Source: an uncultured Pseudoxanthomonas sp. | Lineage (GTDB): Bacteria > Pseudomonadota > Gammaproteobacteria > Xanthomonadales > Xanthomonadaceae | Length of the DNA: 36,777 bases | Reading direction: 5' to 3' | Assembly: GCA_946886405.1 (NCBI GenBank) | Contig: CAMPIO010000030.1 | Span: 1-36,777, forward strand | In this document: in pieces, positions 24,204 to 32,454 of the stretch | Layout of the letters: each line of letters starts with the position of its first letter | Numbering within the stretch: position 1 is the first letter of the stretch | Translations under genes and position numbers: made by a program | Notes under the pieces: generated by a model | The model's database searches: none | What the model saw: the letters and a program-made list of their open reading frames with translations, nothing else | What the model was told of the DNA's origin: nothing

Positions 24204-27200
24204 TTACCAGTCGAAGCCGAAGGAGAGTTTGAAGGTGCGCATCGGCTCGTACACTTCAATGCCGCTGCGGGATCCCACCGTCGGATTCTGCGGACCGCCC
24301 GCCGGCCCCCAATTGGTGTTGAACTGGCTCCAGTTTTCCCAGTTGAAGACGTTGATCATGTCGCCGCGCACCCACACCGACAGGTCCTCGCTGGGGTGCC
24401 AGCGCTTCTGCACAGCAAGATCAAACCGCTTGTAGCCCAGCGTGCCGTCCGGCGTGACCGGTGCGTAGAACGCGTTCAGATCGCCACAGTTTGCGCTCCC
24501 CGTGATCGGCACACAGGTGCCGTTGGCGGGCGATTGCAGGCGATTGACGGACGAAATGGGCTTGGGTGTTTCCAGGATCAGCTTGCCGCTGAAGGTCAGG
24601 TCCCATCCAGGCGAATAGATGCCGGACAATACCAGCCGATGCTTGGCAACACCGGTGGACGCGTAGTACTCGTCGGTGACGTGCGGATAGTCGAACAGGT
24701 AAGTCTCGCCCGTGGACGCATTGGGACGGTTCTCCTCCGCATCCATGTACGTATAGGCAATATTGAAGCCCCACGGCGACGCCTGCGTGAACGGCTTGTC
24801 GGCGGACAACAACAGCGAGTTCTGGTTGAACGCGAAGCCGTTGTCCATGAGGATCAGGTTGCCGTAACCGGGTACCGCGATGAACGGCGACCCGCCCCAC
24901 GTCTGCCCCTGACCCTCGAACTGGTGGAAGCTGCCATCTGCACGACGACTGCCCAAGCGCGCATAGAAACCGTCGCGCGCACGGATGTGCTGCAAGGTGA
25001 CCGACGTATTCCAGTCGTGTCCCCACAGGGTGATCGCATTGCGCATGCCCAAGCTGTACTGATCCGAGTACGGTGTCTTGAAGTCGTTGTTGATCAGTTG
25101 GATCTCGCCGCCTGCGACCGGGTTAGCGGTGCGATATGCCTCTAGCCCTTCCGGCGTCATCAGCGAAGGATTGAACGCAATGCAATTGGTGCCGGAACAA
25201 GGGTGTAGCGGCGTGCGGAAGTTGATGGTGTACGTGGTAAAGGCACCCGCGTAGTACTCGCGCGCCAGATAATCGAACAGCGTACGGTCATAGGCGCGCC
25301 CGGCGCCACCGAAGATCACATGACGCTGATCGCCGGCCAGGTCATAGGAGAAACCGAGGCGGGGCTGGATGGCATCCTTGAAATTCTCGCGCTTGCCTGC
25401 GCCCGGTATGTAGTCGTCGATGTCGTAGTCGGTGTTGCGGATATTCGTCCAGCCGCGCAGCGCAGCCTCGATGGCCGGGTCCAGCCGATTGTCGGTGTAC
25501 GCCGGATTCTGCTCGTAATCCCAACGGATGCCGAGGTTCAACGTCAGCTTGTCGTTGACCTGCCAATCGTCCTGAAGGTAGATGCCGAACTGCTTGTTTT
25601 CAGAACTTACGAAAGGATCACGTCCGGTACGCGGCGTGGTGAACTCGATGCGCCAAGGCTGGGTAAGGCTTTCGTTTACGTCATACCAGTAGCGAGGGTA
25701 CGGCGGGAACTGCTGGAAGGCCGTCAGGTCGACTTGCTTGTACTTGAAACCCATCTTGATCGTGTGATTCTCCCATCCGAAGAACGTCACATCGCTTTGT
25801 AGACCTGCGCCTTTCTGGCCCTTGTCCTGATAGTTCGGGCCGCCACCGAGGTTCAATACCTGCAGGTCGCGCTGGTTGGGGTTTTCAGGATTGACGATCG
25901 TATAGCGCGCGGAGTTGATCGGCGTCACCGGGCTGGGGTTGTAGGCCGCTTCCTCGAAAGTAAGGTGGCTGTCGACCAGCCAGTTCTGGGACGAGAACTG
26001 CCACCGCAGGTCGGCGCGCGTTTCGTCGTTGTTGAGTGCTGTGCCCGCGCTCGGCACGTTCACGCCACCGATGCCTAGAACGCCGGTCTCTTTGCGCACG
26101 CGCGCAATCAGTTCGAACAGGTGCGCATCGTTGGCCTGCAAGCTCAGCTTGCCGAAGTACACATCCTGGTTGAACGGACGGCTCGCGGGCCCATAGTACT
26201 GGCTGATTTCTGATGGCAGCACGACGTTGTTGTTGAGCACAACAGTCGGGGGAAGGACTGGCGCCGGACGGACGATGTCCTTGGCTTCGTAGGAGACGAA
26301 GAAGTGCAGCCGATCCTTCAGGATCGGACCACCGAACGTTATGCCGTACTGCTCCACCTTTTCCTTGTTTTCTCCATCCCGCTGTTCCTGTGGCGTGGGT
26401 TTGGCCCAGTCGTCAGCAGTATGGTCGACGAAAAAGCTGCCCCCGAACTCGTTCGTACCTGATTTGGTCACTGCGGTGATCGCCGCACTGCTGATCTGGT
26501 CGTACTCGGCCTTGTAGTTCGAAGTGATGACCTTGTACTCACCGATCGCCGACTGAGGGAACGGATTTCCTTCGCTGTCGTCCTGACTGGTGACGCCGCC
26601 GGGCGTTACATAGTTCTTTTGCCCCACGCCATCGATGTAGACATTGATGGCGTTCGCGCCCTGCGCGCCACTACGGATCTGGGTCTCCTGGCCATTCACA
26701 GGCGTCTGCAGGGCCATGCCCGGCACGATGTCTGCAAACGCAAGGAAATTGCGCGAGTTCTGCGGCAGCAGTTCGATCTGCTTGTTCGAGACATAGGTCG
26801 CCACTTCCGACGTCTTTGTCTCCACCAGCATCGGCGCGGTCACGCGGACCGTATCGAGGGTGGTGGCGTCACCCGACATTGCTGGCGCACCGGCGCCCTC
26901 AAGGTTCAACGTGGCCGTCTGGCCGACCGCCAGCGTCACCGCGCGGCTGCTGGTCTGCCCGCCGGCCGTCACCTCGATGCGGTAGGCACCGGGCGGCAGA
27001 CCGCCGATGTTGTAGCTGCCATTGGTCGCCTTCGCACTGCGGGTAAGACCTGTGTCCACATTGGTCACGGTGACCGTGGCATCACTGGTGACCGCGCCGC
27101 GCAGCGTTGCGGACGTCGACTGCGCCAGCACCTGAGGTGCGGCCATCGCCAGACAGCTCGCCAATGCGCAGGACAACAGTTTGCGGTTGAGTTGGAACGT

Positions 27201-27221
27201 GTTGCGGCCGTGATGCTTCAT
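24204..27221 (-). CDS. TonB-dependent receptor 1 (Oar-like)
   Basis: A 1005-aa outer-membrane receptor. Start MKHHGRNTFQLNRKLLSCAL at ATG 27221 with GGAGGGGAGA upstream; the frame to 27371 is not used. Signal peptide to about residue 33 (QVLA/Q); then a carboxypeptidase-regulatory-like beta-sandwich (35-110, 'ATLRGAVTSDATVTVTNVDTG', 'GSYNIGGLPPGAYRIEV'); a TonB box in TTLDTVRVTAP (about 120-130); a plug with QIRSGAQGANAINVYIDGVG; and a barrel ending in an aromatic FGFDW. It takes up a large ligand, presumably oligosaccharide, using TonB energy. Close paralogue of receptor 2, sharing an almost identical N-terminus, plug and upstream operator. No SusD partner is present. Confidence 0.93.
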   Translation of the reverse strand: MKHHGRNTFQLNRKLLSCALASCLAMAAPQVLAQSTSATLRGAVTSDATVTVTNVDTGLTRSAKATNGSYNIGGLPPGAYRIEVTAGGQTSSRAVTLAVGQTATLNLEGAGAPAMSGDATTLDTVRVTAPMLVETKTSEVATYVSNKQIELLPQNSRNFLAFADIVPGMALQTPVNGQETQIRSGAQGANAINVYIDGVGQKNYVTPGGVTSQDDSEGNPFPQSAIGEYKVITSNYKAEYDQISSAAITAVTKSGTNEFGGSFFVDHTADDWAKPTPQEQRDGENKEKVEQYGITFGGPILKDRLHFFVSYEAKDIVRPAPVLPPTVVLNNNVVLPSEISQYYGPASRPFNQDVYFGKLSLQANDAHLFELIARVRKETGVLGIGGVNVPSAGTALNNDETRADLRWQFSSQNWLVDSHLTFEEAAYNPSPVTPINSARYTIVNPENPNQRDLQVLNLGGGPNYQDKGQKGAGLQSDVTFFGWENHTIKMGFKYKQVDLTAFQQFPPYPRYWYDVNESLTQPWRIEFTTPRTGRDPFVSSENKQFGIYLQDDWQVNDKLTLNLGIRWDYEQNPAYTDNRLDPAIEAALRGWTNIRNTDYDIDDYIPGAGKRENFKDAIQPRLGFSYDLAGDQRHVIFGGAGRAYDRTLFDYLAREYYAGAFTTYTINFRTPLHPCSGTNCIAFNPSLMTPEGLEAYRTANPVAGGEIQLINNDFKTPYSDQYSLGMRNAITLWGHDWNTSVTLQHIRARDGFYARLGSRRADGSFHQFEGQGQTWGGSPFIAVPGYGNLILMDNGFAFNQNSLLLSADKPFTQASPWGFNIAYTYMDAEENRPNASTGETYLFDYPHVTDEYYASTGVAKHRLVLSGIYSPGWDLTFSGKLILETPKPISSVNRLQSPANGTCVPITGSANCGDLNAFYAPVTPDGTLGYKRFDLAVQKRWHPSEDLSVWVRGDMINVFNWENWSQFNTNWGPAGGPQNPTVGSRSGIEVYEPMRTFKLSFGFDW

Positions 27222-27270
27222 GTGGTCTCCCCTCCAGGATTGGTGCAGCGTTCGCGACACTCGGGCCGCG

Positions 27271-27284
27271 TGTAATCGATTACA
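27271..27284. promoter_or_regulatory. Perfect LacI-type palindrome upstream of receptor 1
   Basis: TGTAATCGATTACA is a perfect 14-bp palindrome. Its near edge is exactly 50 nt from the receptor start codon (27221), the same distance as the identical site upstream of receptor 2 (32408 to 32358). An A8-GCGG block (27296-27307) lies just beyond it in both cases. Confidence 0.85.
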
Positions 27285-27295
27285 ACTTTCGCCCC

Positions 27296-27326
27296 AAAAA
27301 AAAGCGGCATCGCTCATGTGTGCCGC
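27296..27326 (-). terminator. Intrinsic terminator upstream of receptor 1
   Basis: On the minus strand GCGGCA (27326-27321), an 11-nt loop and TGCCGC (27309-27304) are followed directly by eight T residues (27303-27296). This is a textbook stem plus U-tract, though the stem is only 6 bp. It ends 20 nt after the stop of the small ORF at 27346 and lies before the receptor 1 operator. It would end transcripts from the halogenase or from the orphan operator at 27549. Confidence 0.65.
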
Positions 27327-27345
27327 AGCGCTCCCCGCGCCCGCC

Positions 27346-27513
27346 TCATGGTTGTGTGGAATGCAACCCAAGGCATGCCGCCTCGCGACTTTCGGTTGCG
27401 GGTCCGAAGAGAGCCACCGAGTTGGCCAGTCGTTGACCGCTCAACGACGCGGCGGGACTTCGCGTCATGACCTGCGGCCCGAACGCGCGTCGCAGGGAAG
27501 CCACCTGTGTCAC
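27346..27513 (-). CDS. Candidate 55-aa small ORF in the halogenase/receptor gap
   Basis: GTG at 27513 has a perfect GGAGG (27524-27520) 6 nt upstream and runs 55 codons to TGA at 27346. The residues begin MTQVASLRRAFGPQV and end AACLGLHSTQP: a basic amphipathic start, no signal peptide, one cysteine. A LacI-type operator (27549-27562) lies 36 nt before the start, and a stem plus T8 begins 20 nt after the stop, so the layout is that of a complete small gene. Against it, third-position GC is only about two thirds, lower than expected for this genome, and I know no homologue. The unit may instead be a non-coding RNA. Confidence 0.3.
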   Translation of the reverse strand: MTQVASLRRAFGPQVMTRSPAASLSGQRLANSVALFGPATESREAACLGLHSTQP

Positions 27514-27548
27514 GTCCGCCCTCCACGGCTGACCTTCACTGGACGCAA

Positions 27549-27562
27549 TGTAACCGTTTTCA
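27549..27562. promoter_or_regulatory. Orphan LacI-type operator in the halogenase/receptor 1 gap
   Basis: TGTAACCGTTTTCA is identical to the sites at 10984 and 33527. It lies 328 nt from the receptor 1 start, beyond a terminator, so it is unlikely to serve the receptor directly. The small ORF at 27513 is the only visible target. Confidence 0.7.
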
Positions 27563-27574
27563 GTAAAGGTGGCA

Positions 27575-27584
27575 AAAGCGCTTT
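27575..27584. promoter_or_regulatory. AAAGCGCTTT palindrome beside the orphan operator
   Basis: A perfect 10-bp palindrome with an AAAGC/GCTTT pattern seen in some LacI-family sites. Its centre is 24 bp from the centre of the 27549 operator. It could be an auxiliary operator or chance. Confidence 0.3.
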
Positions 27585-27644
27585 CGTGGTCGGCGTCGCT
27601 GGACGCAAGCTGCGGGCGGACAAGGAAAATTCCAGCATGATTTT

Positions 27645-27657
27645 GTTGCGTCGCAAC
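27645..27657. repeat. GTTGCG-T-CGCAAC inverted repeat after the halogenase
   Basis: A perfect 6-bp inverted repeat around a single T, about 50 nt after the halogenase stop on the minus strand. The loop is too short for a good terminator; it may be a protein-binding site. Together with the entries at 27271-27584 this describes the 484-bp gap 27222-27705, which otherwise holds nothing I recognise. Confidence 0.3.
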
Positions 27658-27705
27658 GTAGATTGTGTGGTTTTTCAGGTCGACACCATGCCCCATTGTC
27701 CGCCC

Positions 27706-29229
27706 TCAGGATGAGGTCGCGGGCGCCCGACAATGGCGGTCGATGAATGCCTGATGCTTGGGCATGGCCTGAACGCATCGCTGCAGCGTCTCCCGGACAC
27801 TGGCCACCAACCGCACCACATCTTCTTCCGCCATGCGGTCGACCAGGGGCGAATAGGCATGCGGCACGATCCGCTGGCCCAGCATCACCTGTACCCAGCT
27901 CTGCAGGGCGAAGAATTCCTCGCCATCGCGGTAGAAGCGCCCCGCGCTGCGGAACAGGTCCAGGTTCGCCTGCAGGGTGGCGGGCACGGCCATGTCCCGG
28001 CACCGCCGCCAGAACGGCTCATCGCGCTCGACGGCCTTGTAATGAAGTATCAGGAAGTCGCGGATGTGGTCGTACTCGAAGTGGGTACGCTCGTTGTAGC
28101 GCGCGACCAGGCCGGGATCCATGTCGCGATGCGGGAACATGTCCAGCAAGCGCAGGATGCCGGTCTGGATAAGCAGCAGGCTGGTGGACTCCAGCGGCTC
28201 CATGAACCCGCTGGCCAAGCCGATGGCGACGACATTGCGGTTCCAGAACTGCTTGCGCTTGCCGGTGACGAAACGCAGCGGTCGCGGTTCTGCCTGCGGC
28301 TTCCCGTCGAGGTTGCTCAGCAGGGTTCCGATCGCCTCGTCTTCGCTCATGAAATCGCTGCAATAGACCATGCCGTTGCCGGTACGGTGTTGCAGCGGAA
28401 TCCGCCACTGCCAACCGGCGGCACGCGCAGTGGATCGCGTGTAGGGCGTAGGGTCGCCGACACGCTCGCAGGGGACCGCGACTGCACGGTCGCAGGGCAG
28501 CCAATGGCTCCAGTCTTCGTAGCCGGTCTGCAGCGCCTGCTCGATCAACAGTCCCCGGAAGCCGGAGCAATCGATGAAGAGGTCGCCCGTGATGCGGCGA
28601 CCGTCGGCCATTACCACGGCGGCGACAAACCCCGTCTCCGGCACCCGCTCCACATCGACCACCTTGCCTTCCACGCGTTCGACGCCCAGGCGCTCGGCGA
28701 ATGCGCGAAGGTAGCGGGCGTACAGCGTCGCATCGAAGTGGTAGGCATACGCGATGTTGGCCAGCGGTGACGTCGGCGGCACGTCGTTGGCGCCGGGAAG
28801 GAAGCGGTCCTCGCGCGACGCCAGTGTCTGCAACTGGTAGGAGCCGATGTCGCCGACATCCTTTCCTGCCAACAACAGGCGCAACCAGTAGTGATGGAAG
28901 GCTGCGGGGCCGGGATCATGCCCGACCGTTCCGAACCCGTGCATGTATCGGTCACCGATACGCGCCCAGTCCCGGAACTCGATGCCGAGCTTGAACGTGC
29001 CCTGCGTTGCACGCACGAATTCGGCTTCATCCAGCCCCAGCGCCTGCGCGTTGAAGGTGCGGATGTGCGGCACGGTCGCTTCGCCGACGCCGACGATGCC
29101 GATCTCGTCGGACTCCACCAGCCGCACCTTGCAGGTCTTGTCGAGGTGCCGGACCAGCGCCGACGCCGCCATCCAGCCGGCAGAGCCACCGCCCACGACG
29201 ACAACCTCGCGAATCGAATTCCCGTCCAT
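27706..29229 (-). CDS. Flavin-dependent tryptophan-halogenase-family protein
   Basis: A 507-aa FAD enzyme of PF04820, cytoplasmic. VVVVGGGSAGWMAA (residues 9-22) is the FAD-binding GxGxxG motif; GVGEATVPHI follows; K80 in QGTFKLGIEF matches the catalytic lysine (K79 of PrnA); WQWRIP at 273-278 is the WxWxIP halogenase signature; E347 in GFMEPLESTS matches PrnA E346. All known key residues are present, so halogenation is chemically possible, given a flavin reductase, which is absent here. It lies 66 nt after receptor 2 and 485 nt before receptor 1. Such enzymes recur next to TonB receptors in Xanthomonas and Caulobacter relatives; their substrate is generally unknown. ATG 29229 has GGAGG 4 nt upstream. 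Confidence 0.92.
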   Translation of the reverse strand: MDGNSIREVVVVGGGSAGWMAASALVRHLDKTCKVRLVESDEIGIVGVGEATVPHIRTFNAQALGLDEAEFVRATQGTFKLGIEFRDWARIGDRYMHGFGTVGHDPGPAAFHHYWLRLLLAGKDVGDIGSYQLQTLASREDRFLPGANDVPPTSPLANIAYAYHFDATLYARYLRAFAERLGVERVEGKVVDVERVPETGFVAAVVMADGRRITGDLFIDCSGFRGLLIEQALQTGYEDWSHWLPCDRAVAVPCERVGDPTPYTRSTARAAGWQWRIPLQHRTGNGMVYCSDFMSEDEAIGTLLSNLDGKPQAEPRPLRFVTGKRKQFWNRNVVAIGLASGFMEPLESTSLLLIQTGILRLLDMFPHRDMDPGLVARYNERTHFEYDHIRDFLILHYKAVERDEPFWRRCRDMAVPATLQANLDLFRSAGRFYRDGEEFFALQSWVQVMLGQRIVPHAYSPLVDRMAEEDVVRLVASVRETLQRCVQAMPKHQAFIDRHCRAPATSS

Positions 29230-29247
29230 CTCCCCTCCCCCATATGA

Positions 29248-29271
29248 CGGGACCCGCTTGCGCGGGTCCCG
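29248..29271 (-). terminator. Perfect 10-bp hairpin between receptor 2 and halogenase
   Basis: CGGGACCCGC (29248-29257), loop TTGC, GCGGGTCCCG (29262-29271). No T-tract follows, so full termination is unlikely. It probably attenuates or stabilises, allowing more receptor than halogenase from one transcript. Confidence 0.5.
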
Positions 29272-29295
29272 AACATTGCCGATGACGTCGTCCCG

Positions 29296-32200
29296 TTACC
29301 AGGTCAGACGCGCACTGACGAACAGCGTACGCGGCGGCGTGTAGCTGGTGACGCCATTACCCGTGCTTACGACACTGGTCTGCGGGTCGAAGACGCCACC
29401 GCCGCCCCAATCCGTGAAGTAGGAGCTGTAGTTGTTGGCATTGGTGACATTGATCATGTCGGCCCGGACTTCAAACGCCATGTCTTCGGCGATGTCGAAG
29501 CGCTTGGACAGCGACAGATCGAGCTGCTTGGTACCGAGCGTGCCCGGTGCGTCGGTAGACACGATCAGTGGGTTGTTCAGCGCAGTGCCGTACTCCCACC
29601 ACCCGACGATCGAGTTGATCGGCGGCGGGGTCGCCAGCGTGACCTTGGCAGATGCCGTGATGCCCCAGGGAAGATCGTAGATGCCGGTCATCACCAGACG
29701 ATGGCGCGGGACGGCCCTCAGATCGATGAAGGGGTAGTCCGCGATCGTCGCGCCATCGAACGCGTAGTGCTCGTCGCCACCGCGATTGCCCTTGGCACGG
29801 GACAGTGTGTAGGCCGCCGTGAAGCCCCAGCCGGATTCCTGCGTATACGGTTTCTCGGTGGAAAGCAGCAATTGGGTCGTCTTGGTTTCCAGGCCATTGT
29901 TGCCAATGATCAGGTTGCCGAAGCCCGGCGGCGCATGCTCCCACGGCTGTGCGATGTCGTTGGCGTTCCAGGACGGCGCGCTGAAGAAAGCGCCATTCGG
30001 GTAACGATTGCCCAGCGTGAAAATGAAGCCTTCCTTGCTGTGGACGTATGCCAAGGTAGCCGACGTGTTCCATTCGCCGATCGTGCCACGGATACCCAAC
30101 GAATACTGGTCGGAGTACGGCGTGACCAGATCGTTGTTCATCAGGTTGAGCTCGCCATTCCGGCCGGTCACCTGCACTTCGTTCGCCAGTACGTCGATGC
30201 CGTTGAGGAATGCCGGATTCCAGTTGACGCAGCTGCCCGGCGTCGGCGTGCAGCCCGAGCTCTCGACGAAGTTGATCTCGTAGGTCGCCAGCGCGGCCTT
30301 GACCTGCTCCAGACCCATGTAGTCATACAGATTGCGGTCGTAGCTGCGACCCGCACCGCCGAACAACACCCAGCGCTCGTCGCCACTCAGGTCGTAAGAA
30401 AAGCCCAGACGTGGTGCCCAGTTGTTCTTGTCGGCCTTCCGATTGTTGCCGGTGCTGATGTAGTCCTCGACGTTGACGCCACCCGCGCGCAACTGGGCGT
30501 CGTAGCTCGGGGCCTGCGGATAACTGGCGCCGGCGGGCGGGAGCGTACCGGGGCCGTACAAGGCAGCCACGACATCGTCGGGCGTCACGTAATCGAGATA
30601 GGACGGAATCTCTTCATAGTCCCAGCGCAAGCCGAGGTTCAGCTGCAGGCGATCGGTGACGTCCCAGTCGTCCTGGATGTAGATGCCGAACTGCTTGGCC
30701 TTGGTCGTGACGATCGGCGACGCACCTTCGAACGGCAGGTTGAAATTGACCTGATACGGGATGGTGGCGGTGCCGACAGGCGAGTAAGGCGTCACCGGCA
30801 GCGAACCATCGTTGACCGAATAGCGGAACGTGGGATTGATTGCCGAGTTTTCACTCTGCGTCAGCTCGACCGACTTGTACTTCACACCCATCTTGACGAC
30901 GTGGTCGCCCATCCACTCGAACGAGTTGAACGTCAGGTCGTTCTGGAAGGCCGGACCCTTCTGACCCTTGCGCTGGATCGAAAGAGCACTGGTCGAATCG
31001 GCCGTGATCAGCACATCGTTCTCGGCCGGACCGCGGGTGTAGATCGACTGGTTGCCGATCGTGAACGCGGCGGGATTGAACAACGAATCTTCGTAGGTTA
31101 CGCGCGCTTCGTTGAGGAACGTCTCGCCGTAATGCATCCAGCGCAGGTCGTAACGCTTGTCGGTATTGAAATTCACCTTGGCGGCGCTATCGGTGGTGGT
31201 GCCGCCGTTACCGCTGACACCTTCTTCGTCGCGATACTTGGCCGACAGCTCCAGTCGATCATTGTCGCCCACGTCCCAACTGATCTTGCCGAAGTACAGA
31301 TCCTCGCTGAACGGCGACGTGGTCGGGCCCAGCTGCTGACGGATGCGGTCTGGCAGGAAAGGCTCGAACGACGACCACTGGCGCGGCGTGGCTACCGGAT
31401 CGACATTCAGGACGAAATCCTTGGCCTCGTAGCTGAAGAAGAAATGCATCTTGTCCTGGATGATCGGGCCACCCAGGGCGAAGCCGTATTCGTTCTGCTT
31501 GGTCTTGTCCTTGTCGGCGCCGGCCGCTTCTTCACCCACCGTCCGCTGGCGCATCGACGTATTCGTATACCGCGTGAAGACTTCGCCCTTGAACTCGTTG
31601 GTACCGGACTTCGTCTGGGCGATGATCGCGGCCGAACCCACCTGATCGAACTCCGCCTTGTAGTTGGAAGTCACGACCTTGTATTCGCCGATCGCCAGCT
31701 GCGGGAACGGATTACCCGCGCTCTGGTCCTGGCCCGCGACGCCGCCGGTCAGCACGTAGTTCTTCTGACCCACACCATCGATGTAGACGTTGATGGCGCT
31801 GCTCTGCTGCGCGCCACCACGCAGTTTGGACTGGCCGGTGCGTGGATCGGTTTCGAACTGCATGCCCGGCACGGTGTCGGCGAACTCGAGGAAGTTGCGC
31901 GTCAGCTGCGGGATCGTGTTGATCTGCTTGAGCGACACGTTGGTGCCGACTTCCGACGTCTTCACTTCCTGCAGCGGCGGGGCCGAAACCCGGACGGTGT
32001 CGAGTGTGGTCGCATCGGCCGCCGGCGCTGCGGTTGCGCCCCCGGCCAGATCCAGGCTGACCGACGTTGCGACCTGCAGCGTCACGGTGCGTTCGGTACC
32101 ACCCGAAGACACCGCATACGTGCCCGGCGGCAGACCGACCAGCGCGTAGCTGCCGTCGGCGGTCGCGGTCACCTGGCGCTTCGTGCCGGTAGCCGTGTTG

Positions 32201-32358
32201 ACGGCGGTGACCTGTGCACCGGCCTCAGCCTTGCCGCGTAATGTCGCGTTGGACGACTGCGCGATCGCGTGGCCACTCGCCATGACCAGCACGCTGGCCA
32301 GTGCGCACGTCAGCAGCTTGCGCTTGGGTTGGAACATGTTCCGGTTGCGCTGTTTCAT
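29296..32358 (-). CDS. TonB-dependent receptor 2 (Oar-like)
   Basis: A 1020-aa outer-membrane receptor with ATG 32358 (MKQRNRNMFQPKRKLLTCAL) and GGAGGGAGAG upstream. Signal peptide to about residue 34; carboxypeptidase-regulatory-like domain ('ATLRGKAEAGAQVTAVNTATG', 'GSYALVGLPPGTYAVSSGG'); TonB box in TTLDTVRVSAP; plug with KLRGGAQQSSAINVYIDGVG; large barrel ending in SARLTW. It differs from receptor 1 mainly in the barrel loops, which suggests different ligand size or structure. It has its own operator and is followed by the halogenase, probably in one transcript. No SusD-like gene adjoins it. Confidence 0.93.
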   Translation of the reverse strand: MKQRNRNMFQPKRKLLTCALASVLVMASGHAIAQSSNATLRGKAEAGAQVTAVNTATGTKRQVTATADGSYALVGLPPGTYAVSSGGTERTVTLQVATSVSLDLAGGATAAPAADATTLDTVRVSAPPLQEVKTSEVGTNVSLKQINTIPQLTRNFLEFADTVPGMQFETDPRTGQSKLRGGAQQSSAINVYIDGVGQKNYVLTGGVAGQDQSAGNPFPQLAIGEYKVVTSNYKAEFDQVGSAAIIAQTKSGTNEFKGEVFTRYTNTSMRQRTVGEEAAGADKDKTKQNEYGFALGGPIIQDKMHFFFSYEAKDFVLNVDPVATPRQWSSFEPFLPDRIRQQLGPTTSPFSEDLYFGKISWDVGDNDRLELSAKYRDEEGVSGNGGTTTDSAAKVNFNTDKRYDLRWMHYGETFLNEARVTYEDSLFNPAAFTIGNQSIYTRGPAENDVLITADSTSALSIQRKGQKGPAFQNDLTFNSFEWMGDHVVKMGVKYKSVELTQSENSAINPTFRYSVNDGSLPVTPYSPVGTATIPYQVNFNLPFEGASPIVTTKAKQFGIYIQDDWDVTDRLQLNLGLRWDYEEIPSYLDYVTPDDVVAALYGPGTLPPAGASYPQAPSYDAQLRAGGVNVEDYISTGNNRKADKNNWAPRLGFSYDLSGDERWVLFGGAGRSYDRNLYDYMGLEQVKAALATYEINFVESSGCTPTPGSCVNWNPAFLNGIDVLANEVQVTGRNGELNLMNNDLVTPYSDQYSLGIRGTIGEWNTSATLAYVHSKEGFIFTLGNRYPNGAFFSAPSWNANDIAQPWEHAPPGFGNLIIGNNGLETKTTQLLLSTEKPYTQESGWGFTAAYTLSRAKGNRGGDEHYAFDGATIADYPFIDLRAVPRHRLVMTGIYDLPWGITASAKVTLATPPPINSIVGWWEYGTALNNPLIVSTDAPGTLGTKQLDLSLSKRFDIAEDMAFEVRADMINVTNANNYSSYFTDWGGGGVFDPQTSVVSTGNGVTSYTPPRTLFVSARLTW

Positions 32359-32407
32359 TGGCTCTCCCTCCAAAGATTGATGTACTGCATATCGGCTTGA
32401 TGCCGCT

Positions 32408-32421
32408 TGTAATCGATTACA
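32408..32421. promoter_or_regulatory. Perfect LacI-type palindrome upstream of receptor 2
   Basis: TGTAATCGATTACA, identical to 27271-27284, with its near edge 50 nt from the receptor start codon. A8-GCGG (32431-32442) follows, as at receptor 1. On the minus strand the T8 tract falls just after the lacI stop and may double as the U-tract of a weak lacI terminator. Confidence 0.85.
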
Positions 32422-32454
32422 TCCCCGCCCAAAAAAAAGCGGTCCTGCTTCTGC

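Noticed and set aside
29248..29271. Full intrinsic terminator after receptor 2
   Set aside because: The stem is strong but no T-tract follows, so it is listed only as a possible attenuator.
29701..32241. 846-codon plus-strand frame
   Set aside because: Antisense shadow of TonB receptor 2.
24204..32358. SusCD-type locus
   Set aside because: The receptors are Oar-like with an N-terminal regulatory-like domain, but no SusD-like lipoprotein is present; the organism is proteobacterial.
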